This document shows, in pieces, positions 13,493 through 26,815 of a DNA stretch of 64,000 nt. The DNA comes from Sclerurus mexicanus. Taxonomy: Eukaryota > Chordata > Aves > Passeriformes > Furnariidae. Where the stretch lies: positions 21,694 through 85,693 of the forward strand of contig VWZF01004798.1 of the NCBI GenBank assembly GCA_013396755.1. The letters are read 5' to 3'. The position numbers and the translations under genes were made by a program. The notes under the pieces are model-generated. The model ran no database searches and had not been told where the DNA came from. It worked only from the letters and a program-made list of their open reading frames with translations. Within the stretch, counting starts at the first letter, position 1. Every line of letters begins with the position of its first letter.

Positions 13493-16400
13493 AAAGACTT
13501 CTTTAGAGAGGATAAAAAAACTAGAAATAAAGGGACAAGGTGTAATTAATGCAACATGAGACAGGTTACATTACACCGGAGATTTGGTTAGAGACCTAAT
13601 TCTGGAGATACAAACCTAGGTAGACTTGGCTTTTATTGAGAAGAAAGACTGTTTTCACAGAGTGGTTAGAAGGGCCCACTAAAGGCAGTGTGAATACTGG
13701 CCAAAGGCTGCAAACTCAGATGAAACAAATACCCCTTCGTTTTTATACTGAAAACATTATTGTCAAATAACTGACATGTCTGAGACTTCACTCAAGCTTT
13801 TTCCAGGTTAGATTTTTCTATAAAGGAAGTAAGACTGCTTTTACTTTTCCATTCCTAGTGTAAAGAGTTAAATATTAAGTAGTCAGATTCAATTTTTATG
13901 GAAAAAGTGGCTATGTATTCTACTGTAACTACATTTCTACTATTTATGCACCTGAATTCTGAAGTTAAAAATCAGTTAAAACAGCATTAAATCCAGGTCA
14001 TTAGCATTTCTCCCTACAAGATTCTTGTGCACGTCATTCACCAGTTCTTCTAGTAAGAGCCACCATTAACCATACACATTGCATACAAATCACTTCCAGC
14101 ACAGAGACACATTAAAAGAGGGAAAAAAATCCAAATCCTCACCCACAAGCACAAGTTTCACTCACAAGATGTTTTCTAACAAGGCACAAAGAAAAGGTCC
14201 ACCAAATATCACACTAAGGGAAGAAAACCCAAGTATGCTTCCAAACACTCAAGTATAAAACTCAAGTTTATAACTTTCATCTCAAGCCTGAATTGCTCAC
14301 TAGGAAAAAAGTGCTGATCATTTGCCATCAGCTCACAGAATTGAAAATAATTATATCAAATGCCATTAAAAAGCTTATACAAAATACAAGCTGTTTACAA
14401 ACAAGCAGAGAAGTGTTTTTTTGTGTGTTTTCCCATCTGAAGGAGAAAAAAAAATCACACTTTATGCAATTTAACTAGGTAAAATGACAAGTTTTGAAAC
14501 TCAGCTGCTGCTTGGGAGGGCAAGTGGAGAATGGGTACCACAAGAAATGGCACAATGATATACTGAAACGTTTTGGGAAAGGGAAATCTACATTTATTTA
14601 ACAACAGTGTGGGGAACTATTGCATACATAAGTGGCCTCTAGAAATTGCATATCTTATTTAAAATCAGAGATTTTCAAAGTCAGCAAAAAAACCAGTTTT
14701 CTAAGTGTGCAACTTTGCTATTGATAAAACCACAAAATAAGATTCCAGCAATATTTTGCTTATTTAAATAATTTTTCTTTTCCGCCCAGTAAATACCTAC
14801 AAAAATGATCCATCTGTTTTCAGTTGCTTTTGCTAGAGGCCCTACACCTCAAGGCTCATACTTTTCTACTTCTCTCCTGCATCAGTGCAGAAGGTGGAGA
14901 ATTGAACCAGTGATAGAGAAGGGCCCAACAGCTCCTCTCCTTACATCTAATGGTTCCCTTCAGGTGCCCTCTGAAAAACAGGTGTCATTTCCTTCCCTTA
15001 TATCTCAAACACACAAAACCTCCAAGTATCTTAAGCCAGCAAGCTGTTGCCTGCCCAGACAGAAAAGATTAGTATCCCTCAGTCCAGAAGACATCATCCG
15101 GCCCAGGTGTTGTGAAGTATGGAATGAAGAATCTTCTTGCACTCACCAATCCAAGGCAGCGCAAGTAGGGCCCACATGCTCTTATTCCTCCAAAATAGAG
15201 CAAATCCTCCAAAGAGGTGAAAAATGTAGATAAGCGCAGAAAACACCAAAACAGTGCTGATACCAAAGAAGTCCACCTAGGTCAATTCAATTATCTTGTT
15301 TTCAAAATTAGACGTATTTAGAGTTTACCTCTGATTCAACAAAAAACAGTTACATGGCAAAATTCAGAAGGATGAAACACTAAAGGTATTAAGGAGGGAG
15401 AAATCAAGCAAACATAAAATAATCTGTCTAGTTCAAAGCTTTTCCTGCAGAAGAAATAATTTGAGTGGTTTTACAGAAAAACTCATTCAACTACTTTAAC
15501 AAAACAATGTAATTGTTCTTCGCATTTAACTTGCAAAACAAGCTGTCACATTAAACAAAACACTACCTATGTAGAAAGTAGATTATATGTTAATACATGT
15601 AAAACGAGCACAATAACATGGTAAAAATGAACAGACATCTCAAAAATAAATAAACCTCTTTTCTATATCTAAATACATTGTGAATTTACAGTGCAGTACT
15701 TTAAAGAATCACTGTCAGGTAGGTATGAAAGATCCTTCTAGTATACAACTGCATTATATCAGAAAGCTAGCAGTCCCTCTTATTCAGCTATAATGTGCTT
15801 CCCAGTTTTCCATGTAGGAATTGAAAATGGCAGCTTAAAACCTGTGACTTAATCTGATGTAAATATCTGTTCCTGTGTTTTCATTCACTCATCTGTTAAA
15901 AATTGCAAAACAAAAGGCATAGAGAAAATAGAGAGTTAAGAACATTAAACTTAAGCACAGCACAACCAGACATGCCCAGGCAGGGAAAATTTCTTACTGT
16001 TCTGACCCAATGGGAGAAATCTGCTTGCAGAAATTCAGGAGCACAGAAGGGGATCAGTCACTAACCCTGTTTGAATAGGTTGCAAGAGGGGAGTTCTACC
16101 AGTGCCTCTTTTACTGCATTTCTTACATATCCTTACTTTTAGACTTCTAAAGAAAAAAAACTCAAAAACATCAAGTTTATAATATATATCATTTATATAT
16201 AATATGGAGACACCATAATTTAGCCTCCAGAACAGCCTATTGAAGACACCACCACTATTAGTTATTATCAATGGGGAAGGGGAACAGCCACTCTCCCACA
16301 TTCAGCTGGATGTAAGCCAGCAGAGTACATGAAAAGGCATTTCTGCTTGCACATGGATACTTAGTGTTGCAAATTGATTTTTAGTTTTGATTTTGCTCCA

Positions 16401-17315
16401 GGGACAAACTTACTCTGTATCTAACAGAAATCGAACATATCCAGCTAACTTGAAAATAATATTTCAAAGAATAACTTAAAACATGACAACAACCAGAGGG
16501 AAAACAGAAGTTCAAGCCTATAATGCTTAAAACCAGCAATGCACAATGCCACCAAATGACCAAAAACCACCAATGCACCAAATGATGCATGATATACAGC
16601 TGGGAACTCCAGCTCTTATCAGATTCTGAAGCTGCTGGTGCTTTTCTGCCTTTTAAACTTTGTGTTGCAATGTTCCCTTACCTTTATGTTTCCTTTTCAT
16701 ATTTTGCTACCAGACTTGTTTTAATAGGGAGAAAGTCAGAGTCCTCTGCCTGTGAAAGCAGGACAGGGCAGCTGAGTTTGTAAGAATCTAACAGACTGAA
16801 CACTGAACAAGGTGAGTGGAGAGTATGTTCCCCTCTGAATTATAAATATGCCATTATAAATATGTGCAAAATTGGAGAGTGGACTGTATGTAGATGTTTA
16901 TGTGAATAGCTCCATACAAGTAAATTTACTTTGCAAGTGGAAACCATTGTACTAGAGAACATACAAATAACATAGTATGGATAAAGGACCCATCCGGCCA
17001 TCAGGTAATTGTCTAAATTCTTGTCCGTGGCCAACAGGTGAGTGAAAGTAGAAGTTATGGTCACAGGGGAAAAAAGTTCAAGGTAACAAGGGAAGGAAGC
17101 AATCCCAGAGATAGGGTACACAAAAAGTTTACATCATTTCTCACAGTGCACCAGCCTTAGGAAAGCTTCACCAAGAACTGAAAACAACTCTGAATGCAGT
17201 TACTGACACTTTTAGAAGACTGCACTAAATCTAAAAGCTTCAAGGAAGCAAAACCACAGAGGAGCTCACACTTCCATACTGGAATGTGGAAACTACATGC
17301 AGCTGAGCAAACATA

Positions 17316-18715
17316 AAGTGTTCCAGTTGACTGGAAGCTGGTTAGTGTCGTCCTCATTTTCAAGAAGGGCAAGAAGGATGACCCTGGAAATTACAGGCCT
17401 GTCAGGCTCACTTCAGCAAGTATTAAAATTACGGAGAAGGTTATTCTAGGAGGTATCGAAAAACACCTGAAGGCAACCCCGTCATCAGTCACAGTCAGCA
17501 CAGCTTCACAAGAGCGAAGTCCTACCTGTCAACTCTGATTTTCTTTTATGACAAGATAACCCACGTAGTCGACTAAGGGAAGCCAGTTGATGCAATCTTT
17601 TGGGATTGCGGTAGAGCTTTTGATACTTTTGATACTTTTAGCATCCTTCCGCACAAAATGTCCAGCCCACAGCTGGATAAACACATGATGCGATGGCTGA
17701 GCAACTGACTCAGGGGTTGGGCACAAAGGGCTCCAGTGAATGGGGTGATATCAGGCTGGCACTGGTCACTAGTGGGGTTCCACAGGGCTCCATCCTTGGC
17801 CCAGTTCTCTTCGACATCTTCATAAACAACTTGGATGCAGGACTCAAAGGGCTACTAAGTAAGTTTGCAGACTATACTAAATTGGGAGGAGACGTTGATT
17901 CCCTGGAAGGCAAGAAGGCCCTGCAGAGACCATGACAAATAAGCGAGATGGGCAATCACTAGCCCTAGGAAGTTTAACAAAGGCAAAGGCTCAATTCTGC
18001 ACCTGGGACAGGCCAACCCTGCATGTACAGACAGACTGGCGGACAAGACGCTGGAGAGCAGCACCACAGAAAGGGACCCAAGGGCCTGGTCAATGGCAAG
18101 TGGAGTCAACACTGCCCTGGCAGCCAGGAGGGCCAAACCGTATCCTGGGGTGCATTAGGCACAGCATCACTAGCTGGTCAAGGGAGGGGATTGCCCCGCT
18201 CTACTCTCTACTGGCACAGCCTCACCTCGAGTCCTGGAGCAGTTTTGAGCACCAAAATAGAAAAAAGACATTGAGCTACTAGAGAGCACCCAGAGGACGG
18301 CTGCAAAAATGGTGACCGGTCTAGAGGGGAGGCAATACAAGGAGCAGTCGAGGTCACTTGGTCTGTTCAGCCTGGAGGACACTGAAAGGAGACCTCACAG
18401 CTCTCTACAGCTTCCTCAGGAGGAACAGTGGAGGGGTAGGCACAGTCACAGGACCCAAGGGAATGGCGTGAAACTGTATCAGTGGAAACTTGGGTTGCAT
18501 ATTGGGAAAATGTTTTTCACCCAGAGGGTGGTTGGGCCGTGGAACAGGCTCCCCAGAGAAGGGGTCACAGCACCTAGCCTGACAGAGTGTAAGAAGTGTT
18601 TGGACAATACTCTCAGACATATGTTGTGATTTTAGGGGCTGACCTGTGCAAGGCTAAGAGCTGGACTTTGGTGGTCCAAGTGAGCCTGTTCAACTCAGAA
18701 TATTCTCTATGAAAA
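17316..18715 (+). mobile_element. CR1 LINE copy B, 5'-truncated, dead
   Basis: This is a plus-strand CR1 starting within the reverse transcriptase. The early RT block (W-K-L-V-S-V-V-L-I-F-K-K-G-K-K-D-D-P-G-N-Y-R-P-V) lies at about 17,326-17,405. It is followed by degenerate RT, then the same S-G-V-P-Q-G-S and F-A-D-Y boxes as copy A (F-A-D-Y at 17864-17875), and ends near ATTCTCTATGA. From about 17,690 to 18,672 it matches copy A base for base at a constant offset of 17,034, with nine substitutions. It shares copy A's TGA stop and the Asp-to-Tyr change, so it cannot encode an active polymerase. It extends about 340 bp further 5' than copy A. Frame breaks upstream (near 17,440-17,640) show it is decayed. 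Confidence 0.92.
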
Positions 18716-20185
18716 GCTGGTGCTGCTGATGATCTTGTGTAAGTACTAAGACCAATATAATGAAGAACCAGCTGGGAGTCCAGATATGGATGAGGCTGAA
18801 TCTTGAAGATATAGTGCAGAATAACACTTTAATCTTGCCAAAATTACCTAAACAATTTATGAAAGAAGTCAGGAGCAACAAGCAGAAATCTATGTATTTG
18901 GTAGAAAACTCAGAAAATTAAAAACTATCTTGAAAGAAACCCCCAGCACAACTGCACTTCAACAATAAGCTACAACTAAGCAAAAGGAACAGCAATCTAA
19001 TGATTAGTACTAAAATTCACACAAAAACTGCATTTTTAGTAGGTTAACAATATGTAAACTTGTGTCACATTCTGACCTGTAATCTTTATGTTAGGAAAGA
19101 TCAACTATTCTTCAAAGTACAACTGTTAATTTCCAGGTGTGGGAATGCAACATGAGAGGTCTCAACATTAGCTGCAACACTACTCCTTTCTGACATAGCA
19201 TGGTGGGTTTCAGCCCTTTTTCCACTACAGGAAGGGCTTTACTGGGATGACTGAAAGGATACAAATTGTCTGTCAAACTTCTTGTCCCTCAAACCACACT
19301 TTAATTATTATTGCTCTCCCACTGTTCCCACTCCCTGTTATACCCAAAAGCAGATGTTTCAGCACTCAGTGTAAGACTGTTCCTCTCCACTATTAACTAC
19401 ACATTCAGCTGTTTCTCATGTTGACTGAACACTGCATCTATTTGCCATCAATCCAAGTCCACCAAGCAATCATCATATACTCTAATAAACTTGGAAGCAG
19501 GACAGCATTAGTATTCATTGAAGAGGACAAAGCACTTCACCAAAACTCTAAGAGTTACAATTACAATCGTAAGGGTGAAAAAGACTGGGGCCGAAAGACA
19601 GCTTCATTAGTAGTGGCAGCACTGAGCATGACTGCAGAAAGCTTGAGACTTGTGTCCAAGCCATGCATAATTTACAGGTTTTGAGGTATATGATTTCTGT
19701 CCCAATGAATGTTCTGTGTTTTCCTTTAAGCTTACATTTTTCATGGAAATGCAGTAACACGCTCATAATAACCCAACCCCTCAAAGTTTTGCAGTAGCCA
19801 GCACTTGCATCAAAACATAAGTAAAATCCAGTATTATGTGTACATATGTATTGGATCTTCTTTTCTTCAAGACTTTATGTGCACCAGGGATGAACTCAAA
19901 TCTCAAATGCTCTAATTCCTGAAAACTTAATGTGTGCACTTCCAAAAAAATTGTCATTTGCTCTACATTTAATTTATTCCTTTCAAATCAAGTCCCCTTT
20001 AGTCTGTCCATTCTGTGGCCTGCTTCAGACAATACTTTCTTTTGCTATAAGTCATGAACAGTAATCCCTTCATGATTGTTATCCAGTTTTACCAAAGGCT
20101 TTAATCTGCTTTATTGACAATTACTCTTTAACTACTCTTCTCTGAACTGAATTGTAATAAAACGGATCTCTAGTTCCATAACTGA

Positions 20186-21006
20186 CCAAATGTTATAGAC
20201 TGATTTAACTGACAAAGGAGAGTTTTGCTTCCCCACTGCCTCAGGTGAAAGTTTGTGGAACTATCTGCAAAGCTGAGCTATTTTGCACAAGTTGAGCAGT
20301 GTCCAGAAAGCTAGCTGAGCTCCTTGCAAGAACTCCAGGAGACACCTTCACACCTGGAGGAGACCCAGGGGACCTTCTTAAGACCACCAAAGGCAGGCAA
20401 ACATGCCAAACTTGTTACAATCTTAGATATGGTGGGAAACTTAGCCCACCATATATGGAATATGGAGCAAACCCTACCTTGATACCGGCAGACTAGCCAA
20501 TCGGTGCCAGGAAAAGTTTTGCTTAGATACCAAGGAACTGGCCTGTGAGTACCCAGCACTAGGGTATTTTAGGCAATGCCCAGAGTTGCCCAGGGTCCGG
20601 TCGAGACTACTGATCCTGCTTCTGCCTGCTCCGGTCTGGCTTCTGCTTCTTTGGTTCCCACTGCTGACGCCTGCCCCAGTCCAGCTTCTTCTGTTCCTGC
20701 TTCTTCAGCTGCTGACGCCTGCCTGCTTTCTGCTGCAATCCCTCTGACTGCTGCCACTGAGATGTCCCAGCCTGCCAGCCTGCACATCGTTTCTCCCTGG
20801 TGGTGATAATCTTTCCTATGCTTACATAGCCTTTCGCCTTTTCCTACTCTCTCCCCGCTCTTCCCCATTGCCTGTGTTTGTTATTATAATAAAGCAAATT
20901 ATCTGTTTGGACCCCAACATTTGGCTCTGCATGCCTTAATCTCGCTTCTGGGTACTGTTTAAAGAACCACATAGCCTTCCACATCCAAGCGGATCGCAAC
21001 ACCAAA
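20186..21006 (+). mobile_element. Solo LTR 1 (811 bp) with 5-bp target duplication
   Basis: The LTR runs from TGTTATAGAC at 20191 to CGCAACA at 21001, with the TG...CA ends of retroviral LTRs. It is flanked by the direct repeat CCAAA at 20186-20190 and 21002-21006. A polyadenylation signal AATAAA at 20888-20893 lies 108 bp before the 3' end, which sets the plus orientation (U3-R-U5). A T/C-rich, more GC-rich stretch at about 20,580-20,860 precedes it. No internal retroviral genes adjoin it, so it is a solo LTR left by recombination. A 5-bp duplication and these ends fit an ERVL-like (class III) avian element, but the family name needs a library comparison. It lies antisense to LRP6. Confidence 0.8.
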
Positions 21007-22658
21007 GGAGGGGAGAAAAAACAAATCAAAACCCACCAAAATCCCACAGCTCAGGATTACCACTGAGGGCAAAAAATATGTTTGGAAAATAACTAAGTGA
21101 AGTGATTCAAACAGAGTGACTTTCCCCAAAGTGTGTAAGAAACATAGACAGTGAATTTATTCAAGGGAGTCTTAACTCTTCATAACCTTGCTTCTCTTTA
21201 TTTTTTGTGGACTGCACTGTGAGCTGCCAGAACAGGTTGGTTTTGCACACAGGTAACAGTGAGGAGGCAGAGGACACAGAGAGACCAAGGGAAAACTATG
21301 ATTCAATGGCACCTGCTGTGGAGGAATCCATTCAGTGCAGGTAGCTCAGGGTGCAGCTGCAGTGCACCCAGCAGGTTGAGCTCTGGAGGAGTCCAAGCCT
21401 GAGGCAAGAGGCCATCAACTACTGACCCTGTGCACAACAAAGGGCCCCGGGACCTGTGGCCCAGCCAGGGCAACAGACACTCAGAGACAGGGCAGAAGCC
21501 CTCTAGACTATCCCATGTTTAGACTGCATGGGTGCAAAAGCCCAGCCTTTCCTTTGTTCAGGATCCCTCCAGCACCAGGCATTTTGTTATTTAGTTATTG
21601 CACAAAGATTAATTATTTTAGGGCTCGAAATGTCTTAAGACTCTGCTATGGAAAACCTGTCATCAAGCCAGTAAGGGACCACCTGACTGTGAGTGTGGGG
21701 CTTGTAGCTGCAAAGGTGCTTTGATGCCAGCTCAAGTACTGCGAGAGTGACCACCACATTGGCTCCTGGATGATCAGACGGGGAAGTTTCCTTAACACCT
21801 GCCACTAACAGCTTAATAGAACCAGGCCAGTTGCATAAAAAGGAATAAGCTAGACCTGAAAGATATACTCTCTTACTTGATAATGGAAACAAATGTGTAT
21901 TTAACTTAACTTTACTAATTAAAATCCAAGAAAATAGGCACTGCAGCTTTTTCACTGCATGGGAAAAGAAAATGGACTTACTGATGGCACTAGGACTAGC
22001 CTTAGCTCCTGAAAGCTTCTAATCCATTCCCTTCCCACACCAGTAACAATGTCAATCCCTAAGTCACAACTTAGAAAACTGAAGAAAGAGGGTTGGGGTA
22101 TTGAGGTACTTTTTCCACCTCAAGTCCAACTGTCTCGTGTCTTCAGGATCAGCTGAAAGAGCTGACAAAACTGCTTGAGAAAGGGCTTTTCCAATGCAGC
22201 AAGAATTCATTCTGTACACAAGTCACTTTCCAGGATAGTATTCAGGGAAGGCAAGCAGCTGAAGTTCCAAGTAATACATAAAATTATAGGGCTGTACATG
22301 CTGATTACTTCATTATTGCCTTAAGATTTTCAGTACAAAAATATTCTCTACTCAGAATCCTTCAGTGTTCCTCTACACTGGGTTGCAACGCCTAACAGAC
22401 AATTGTCTGAATTTGCTTTGGAAATGAATGCTATAACCATGAGAATTCCTACATAAAGGAGGGGGGTGGTGAAGAGGGGAAAAAAAAGTATATGGCTTCA
22501 ATTTGCTTCACAGATAAAAAATTTTACAGGAGGTGAAATACCAAGAATCACAACTTTATCAGGAACTATGCTTTCACGACCATAAGAGTCTAAAATATAT
22601 GCAAGTCCTGTCTTACTGCACCAATGTTTACATCCAATAAGAAGCCTCCAGTGCAGTT

Positions 22659-25445
22659 ATCACGGAATCAGACAGCTTGGAAGGAACCACAGGTGGGTCA
22701 TCTGATCCAACCTCCCTCCTCAAGCAGGGTTATCCTAGAGCACATGGCAAAGGATTGAGTTCAGATTGTTCTGGAATATCTCCAGTGAGGGAGACTCCAC
22801 ACCTGCTCTGGGCAACCTGTTTCAGCATGCAGTCACTGCACAGAAAAGTTATTTTCTCGTGTTCAGGTGCAGCTTTTTGGGCACCAGATTCTGCCTGTTC
22901 CCTCTTGTCCTAGTGCTCAGCACCACCGAGCAGAGTCTGGCCCACCCTCTGACACCTCCCTTCAGATACGGATAGACATTGATGAGATCCCCTCTCAGTG
23001 TCTCTTCTTGAGGCTGAACAGCCCCAGCTCCACCAGCCTTTCCTTCTAGAGAGATGCTCCAGTCCATTAATCATTCTTGCTGCCCTCTGCTGGACCTGCT
23101 CCAGTAGCTCCATGTCTCTCTTGTCCTGAGGAGCCAGAACTGGACACAGCACTCCAGATGTGCCTCATCAGGGCTGAGTAGAGGGGAAGGATCAGCTCCC
23201 TTGACCTAGTGGAAACACATTCTAAGGCATCCCAGGATTCTGTTGATCTTCCTGGCTCCCAGGGCACACTGCTGGCTGATACCTTGTTGTACACCACGTC
23301 ATTCTCTGCAGCACTGCTTTCCAGCAGGTCAGCCCCTAGCCTGCATTGGTGCCTGGAGCTGTTCCTCCCCAGGTGCAGGACCCCACATTTGCCTTCACTG
23401 AACTTCAAACAATTCCTCTCTGCCCCTCTCTCCAAACCGTTGGGTCCCTCTGAATGGCCACACAGAGCTCTGGGGTATTGGCCACTCTTCATGGTTTTGT
23501 ATAATCAGCGAACTTGCTGGGGAGGTACCTACCCCTTCATTCAAGTCACTGATGAACAAGTTAAACAACACTGGCCTCCTTACAGACCCCGGGGGGACAC
23601 CACTAGTGCCAGATCTCCAAGTAGATTCTGTACCGCTCATCACAACCCTCTGGGATCTGCCATTCAGACAGTTCTCAATACATCCCACTCTCCGCTCATC
23701 CAACCCACGTTTCTTGAGTTTGCTTATGTATATGTCATGACAGTGTCGAAAGCCTTGCTTAAGTCAAGGCAGACAATATCCACTGCTCTCCCTTTATCTA
23801 TCCAGGCAGTTGTTTCATCGTAGAAGGCAATCAGGTTGGTCAACCATGACTTACCTTGTGAACCCCTGCTGACTACTCCTGATCACCTTCTTGCCCTCCA
23901 TGTTGGTAGAGATGGCCTCCAGAGTGAGGTGCTCCATCACCTTTCCAGGGACAGAGGTGAGGCTCACTGGCCAGTAGTTTCCTGGGTCCTCCTTTTTGCC
24001 CATTTTGAAAACTGGAGTGACATTTGCTTTCTTCCAGTCCTCAGGAACCTCTTCTGATCTCCATGACCCCTCAAAGATGGTTGTGAGAGGCCTGGCTATA
24101 TCATCACTCATGGATGCATTCTGTCAGGGACCATTGTGGATGTCAAGTTTGTTTAGATGTTCTCTGACCCAATCATCCTTGACCAAGGAAAGGTCTTCCT
24201 CCTGACATTTATTTACCCTGGCCTCCTGGGTCAGAGATCCCCAAGGCTTGGTCTTACCAGTGAGGCAAAGGAGGCATTCAGTAACTCTGCCTTCTCTACA
24301 TCCTCTGTTACCACAGTCCCCCCTTCATTTAACTAATAGGCCCATATTATCCTTTGTTTTCCTTTTGTTATTTATGTATTTGAAAAAGCCCTTTATGGTA
24401 AAGTCTTTATGTTCTTTGACATCCTTGGCCAGATTTAATTTTAGATGGGTCTTGGTCTTTTCAGTCTCATTTCCACTTATCCTGACCACCTCTCTATATT
24501 CACTCTAAGTGGCCTGACCCTGCTTCCATCTCCTTTCAGCTTTTTGCTTATACTTGAGCAATTACAGGAGTTCATTATTCATCAACAGAGGTTTCTTGTG
24601 CCCTTGGCCTGATTTCTTTCTCATTGGGATGCATTGTTCTTGAGCCTTGGAACAGAGGAAGTGAGCCTTGAACACTGACTGACGCTCATGGACCCCTCTT
24701 CCCTGCAGGGCTTGCTTCCATGGGATTCCTCCAAGAATATCTCTAAAGAGGCTTAAGTTAGCTCACGTGAAGTCCAAGGTCAAAATCCTGCTTGCTGTCC
24801 TGCTACCTCTGCATTCAACACTGAACTCTACTATCTCATGGTCACTACAGCCAAGGCTGTCCTGAGCCTTCACATCAAGGCCTTCCCTGTTGGTTAGTAT
24901 GAGGTGGAGAGCACACCATTCCTTGTGGTGTGGGATCCTCTAATACCTGTGACAGGAAGTTACGGTCAATATTTTCCAGGAACCTAATAGACTGTTTCTG
25001 TTTTGCTGTGTAGCTTCTTCAGGAGATGTCAGGGTAGTCAAAGTCCCCCACAAGAACCAGGGCCTGTGACTCTGAGACTGCTTCAAGCTATCTGTAGAAG
25101 GCCTCATCCACTCTCTCCTCTTGAGCAGGAATCCTGTAGCACACAGCTGTAACAATGTCACCATTACTACTCTGCCATTTTATCCTGACCCCTAAGCTCT
25201 TGACTTGCTCATCATCCTCACCACAACAGAGCTCAATACATTCCAAGTGCTGCCTCACATAGATGGCAACTCTACCACCATGCCTTCCTGGTCAGTCTCT
25301 CCTAAACAGTGTGTATTCCTTAATGACAACATTCCAATCACATGAGCTATCCCATCTCCATATTGTAATGAGATCAAAGCCTTGTGGCTGCACGCATGTC
25401 TCTAGTTCCTCCTGCTTGTCTACCAAGCTCTAGTTTCTTGAACAG
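22659..25445 (-). mobile_element. Long degenerate CR1 LINE, antisense to plus strand
   Basis: Read on the minus strand this is about 2.8 kb of CR1 in the order endonuclease, reverse transcriptase, 3' end. Legible pieces are G-G-R-V-A-I-Y-V-R-Q-H-L-E-C near 25,260, L-V-G-D-F-D-Y-P-D-I-S near 25,030 (endonuclease), V-P-E-D-W-K-K-A-N-V-T-P-V-F-K-M-G-K-K-E-D-P-G-N-Y near 24,000 (RT), T-S-G-V-P-P-G-S-V near 23,590, and C-terminal CR1 frames to about 23,070. The 3' terminus is near 22,660 (…C-C-A-A-G-C-T-G-T-C-T-G-A-T-T-C). Many stops and frameshifts make it a fossil. The 5' end falls inside the endonuclease, as usual for CR1 truncation. It is in the same orientation as LRP6. Confidence 0.9.
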
Positions 25446-26460
25446 GAATAGGAGATTAAGATAACTGTTTTGTTCAGTCTTTTACATCACATTAAGAAAT
25501 TATCCAATAAACTCATATTTAGGGTGTTTGCTTTATTTTATGGGGCATTTTAATTTTTAAGCTTGCAACTATGGTCATTTTTCAAAACAAGAATGTACAT
25601 TTTTTTCCTCCTTCCTTTTTCCAGTCTATAGAAGCAATTGCACTCAGCAAGTTTGGCACTGACACAAATCATTACTAATTCTAAATAATCAGAGTCGTCT
25701 GAGGGTAAGTGGCATGAATTACAAACGTCCAGTTCTAAAACCCAGTTCCAAAGGGTGAGCTCACCAGCTAGGCTCTTCAAACAAAAGATGGAAAAAAGTA
25801 GCTTTTTGCAGAGGTTACAGTAGTGCTGCAACTCAGCCCAAGAAGAAGGCCACCCTTCTCCAGTGACTGTAAAAGGGAGTTGAGGTGGCTAGCTCAGCTC
25901 AGGCAGTTGTGTACCTTAGTATGGCAAGGGAGTATCTCCCCTCAAAGACTGTTTTCTGACTAATTTTCAAACAGAAAGGCACAAGTCCTTTCCTTCTAGG
26001 GATCCAAGATAACAGCAAAAGAAATAAGGCTGGCTCAGTTTATCAAGAACTGAGCTTTCAATTAAATCCTAAGAAGAGAGGTTATTATGCGGGGTTTTTG
26101 GCTTTTCAGAGGCAGTCACCAATCCAAACTGATGTCAATGGAGTAGTTATATCTGGGACTAAGTGAAGTCACCAACTTCTATATTTAAGAAGGGACATCA
26201 CCTCCTCCTCTGTAGGTTACTTCTCCTAGAGAGATACAAAACTTCTGTCAAAGCAAAGACTAGGGCTTTTTTCAAAACAAAGAACAAGCAAACTTTTCTT
26301 AAATAATTTAAATAAAGTTCACACACAGACTGTGGCAAAAAACCATAGTATGAGAGATCTGTGTGTTGGTCTTTCAGTTATGTATTCCCTGAAATGAACC
26401 AGCATTTAATGTTGAAGAATGTAATGTTGAAGAATGGGCAAAACCTCTTAAAACAAAGAC

Positions 26461-26815
26461 TGTGGTGGTTTAGTTTTCTTGGTTTAGGTCTAGGCCCTCC
26501 CTGGTAACAGGGTTATAACTAAGGAAGTATTCCACACCATTCCTTTATGTAATGAGGTATATATAAGACAAGGAGTGGAGGTTCCTCTCTCTCTTCCTTT
26601 TGGGTGCTTGGAGGACAGCAGGTCTCAGTGTTTTAACCTCACTCTTATCTATGTGAGCTGAGGCCTAGCTGAGAAACTGTTGTCCAAAGCTGCGTGGAGG
26701 TGAAGGAACTGATTTATTGAGGGAAGTTGGTGAGATGTTATTTTGTTGAGCTATTCCCTGAGTTTTCGAGTTTGCATATCTGTTTTGTTTTATTTTTACC
26801 CATTTTTGTTTGCGT
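26461..26815 (+). mobile_element. LTR-like, promoter-like segment (unresolved)
   Basis: The segment starts TGTGGTGGTTTAG and is followed about 100 bp on by a clear TATA box (GTATATATAAG, about 26,559-26,569), then a C/T-rich and GC-richer stretch and a T-rich tail. This resembles the 5' part of an avian retroviral LTR with TATA. I could not find a matching 3' CA end or target duplication, because the segment runs into the LINE remnant that begins near 26,815. A decayed LTR is the best reading. An unrelated fortuitous TATA region is possible. Confidence 0.35.

Noticed and set aside
14805..15233. 142-codon plus-strand frame with ATG in intron 2
   Set aside because: No family recognised, no nearby splice or promoter evidence, and overlapping minus-strand frames. 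Kept only as a possibility.
23209..23823. 204-codon plus-strand frame
   Set aside because: It is the antisense shadow of the CR1 reverse transcriptase region.
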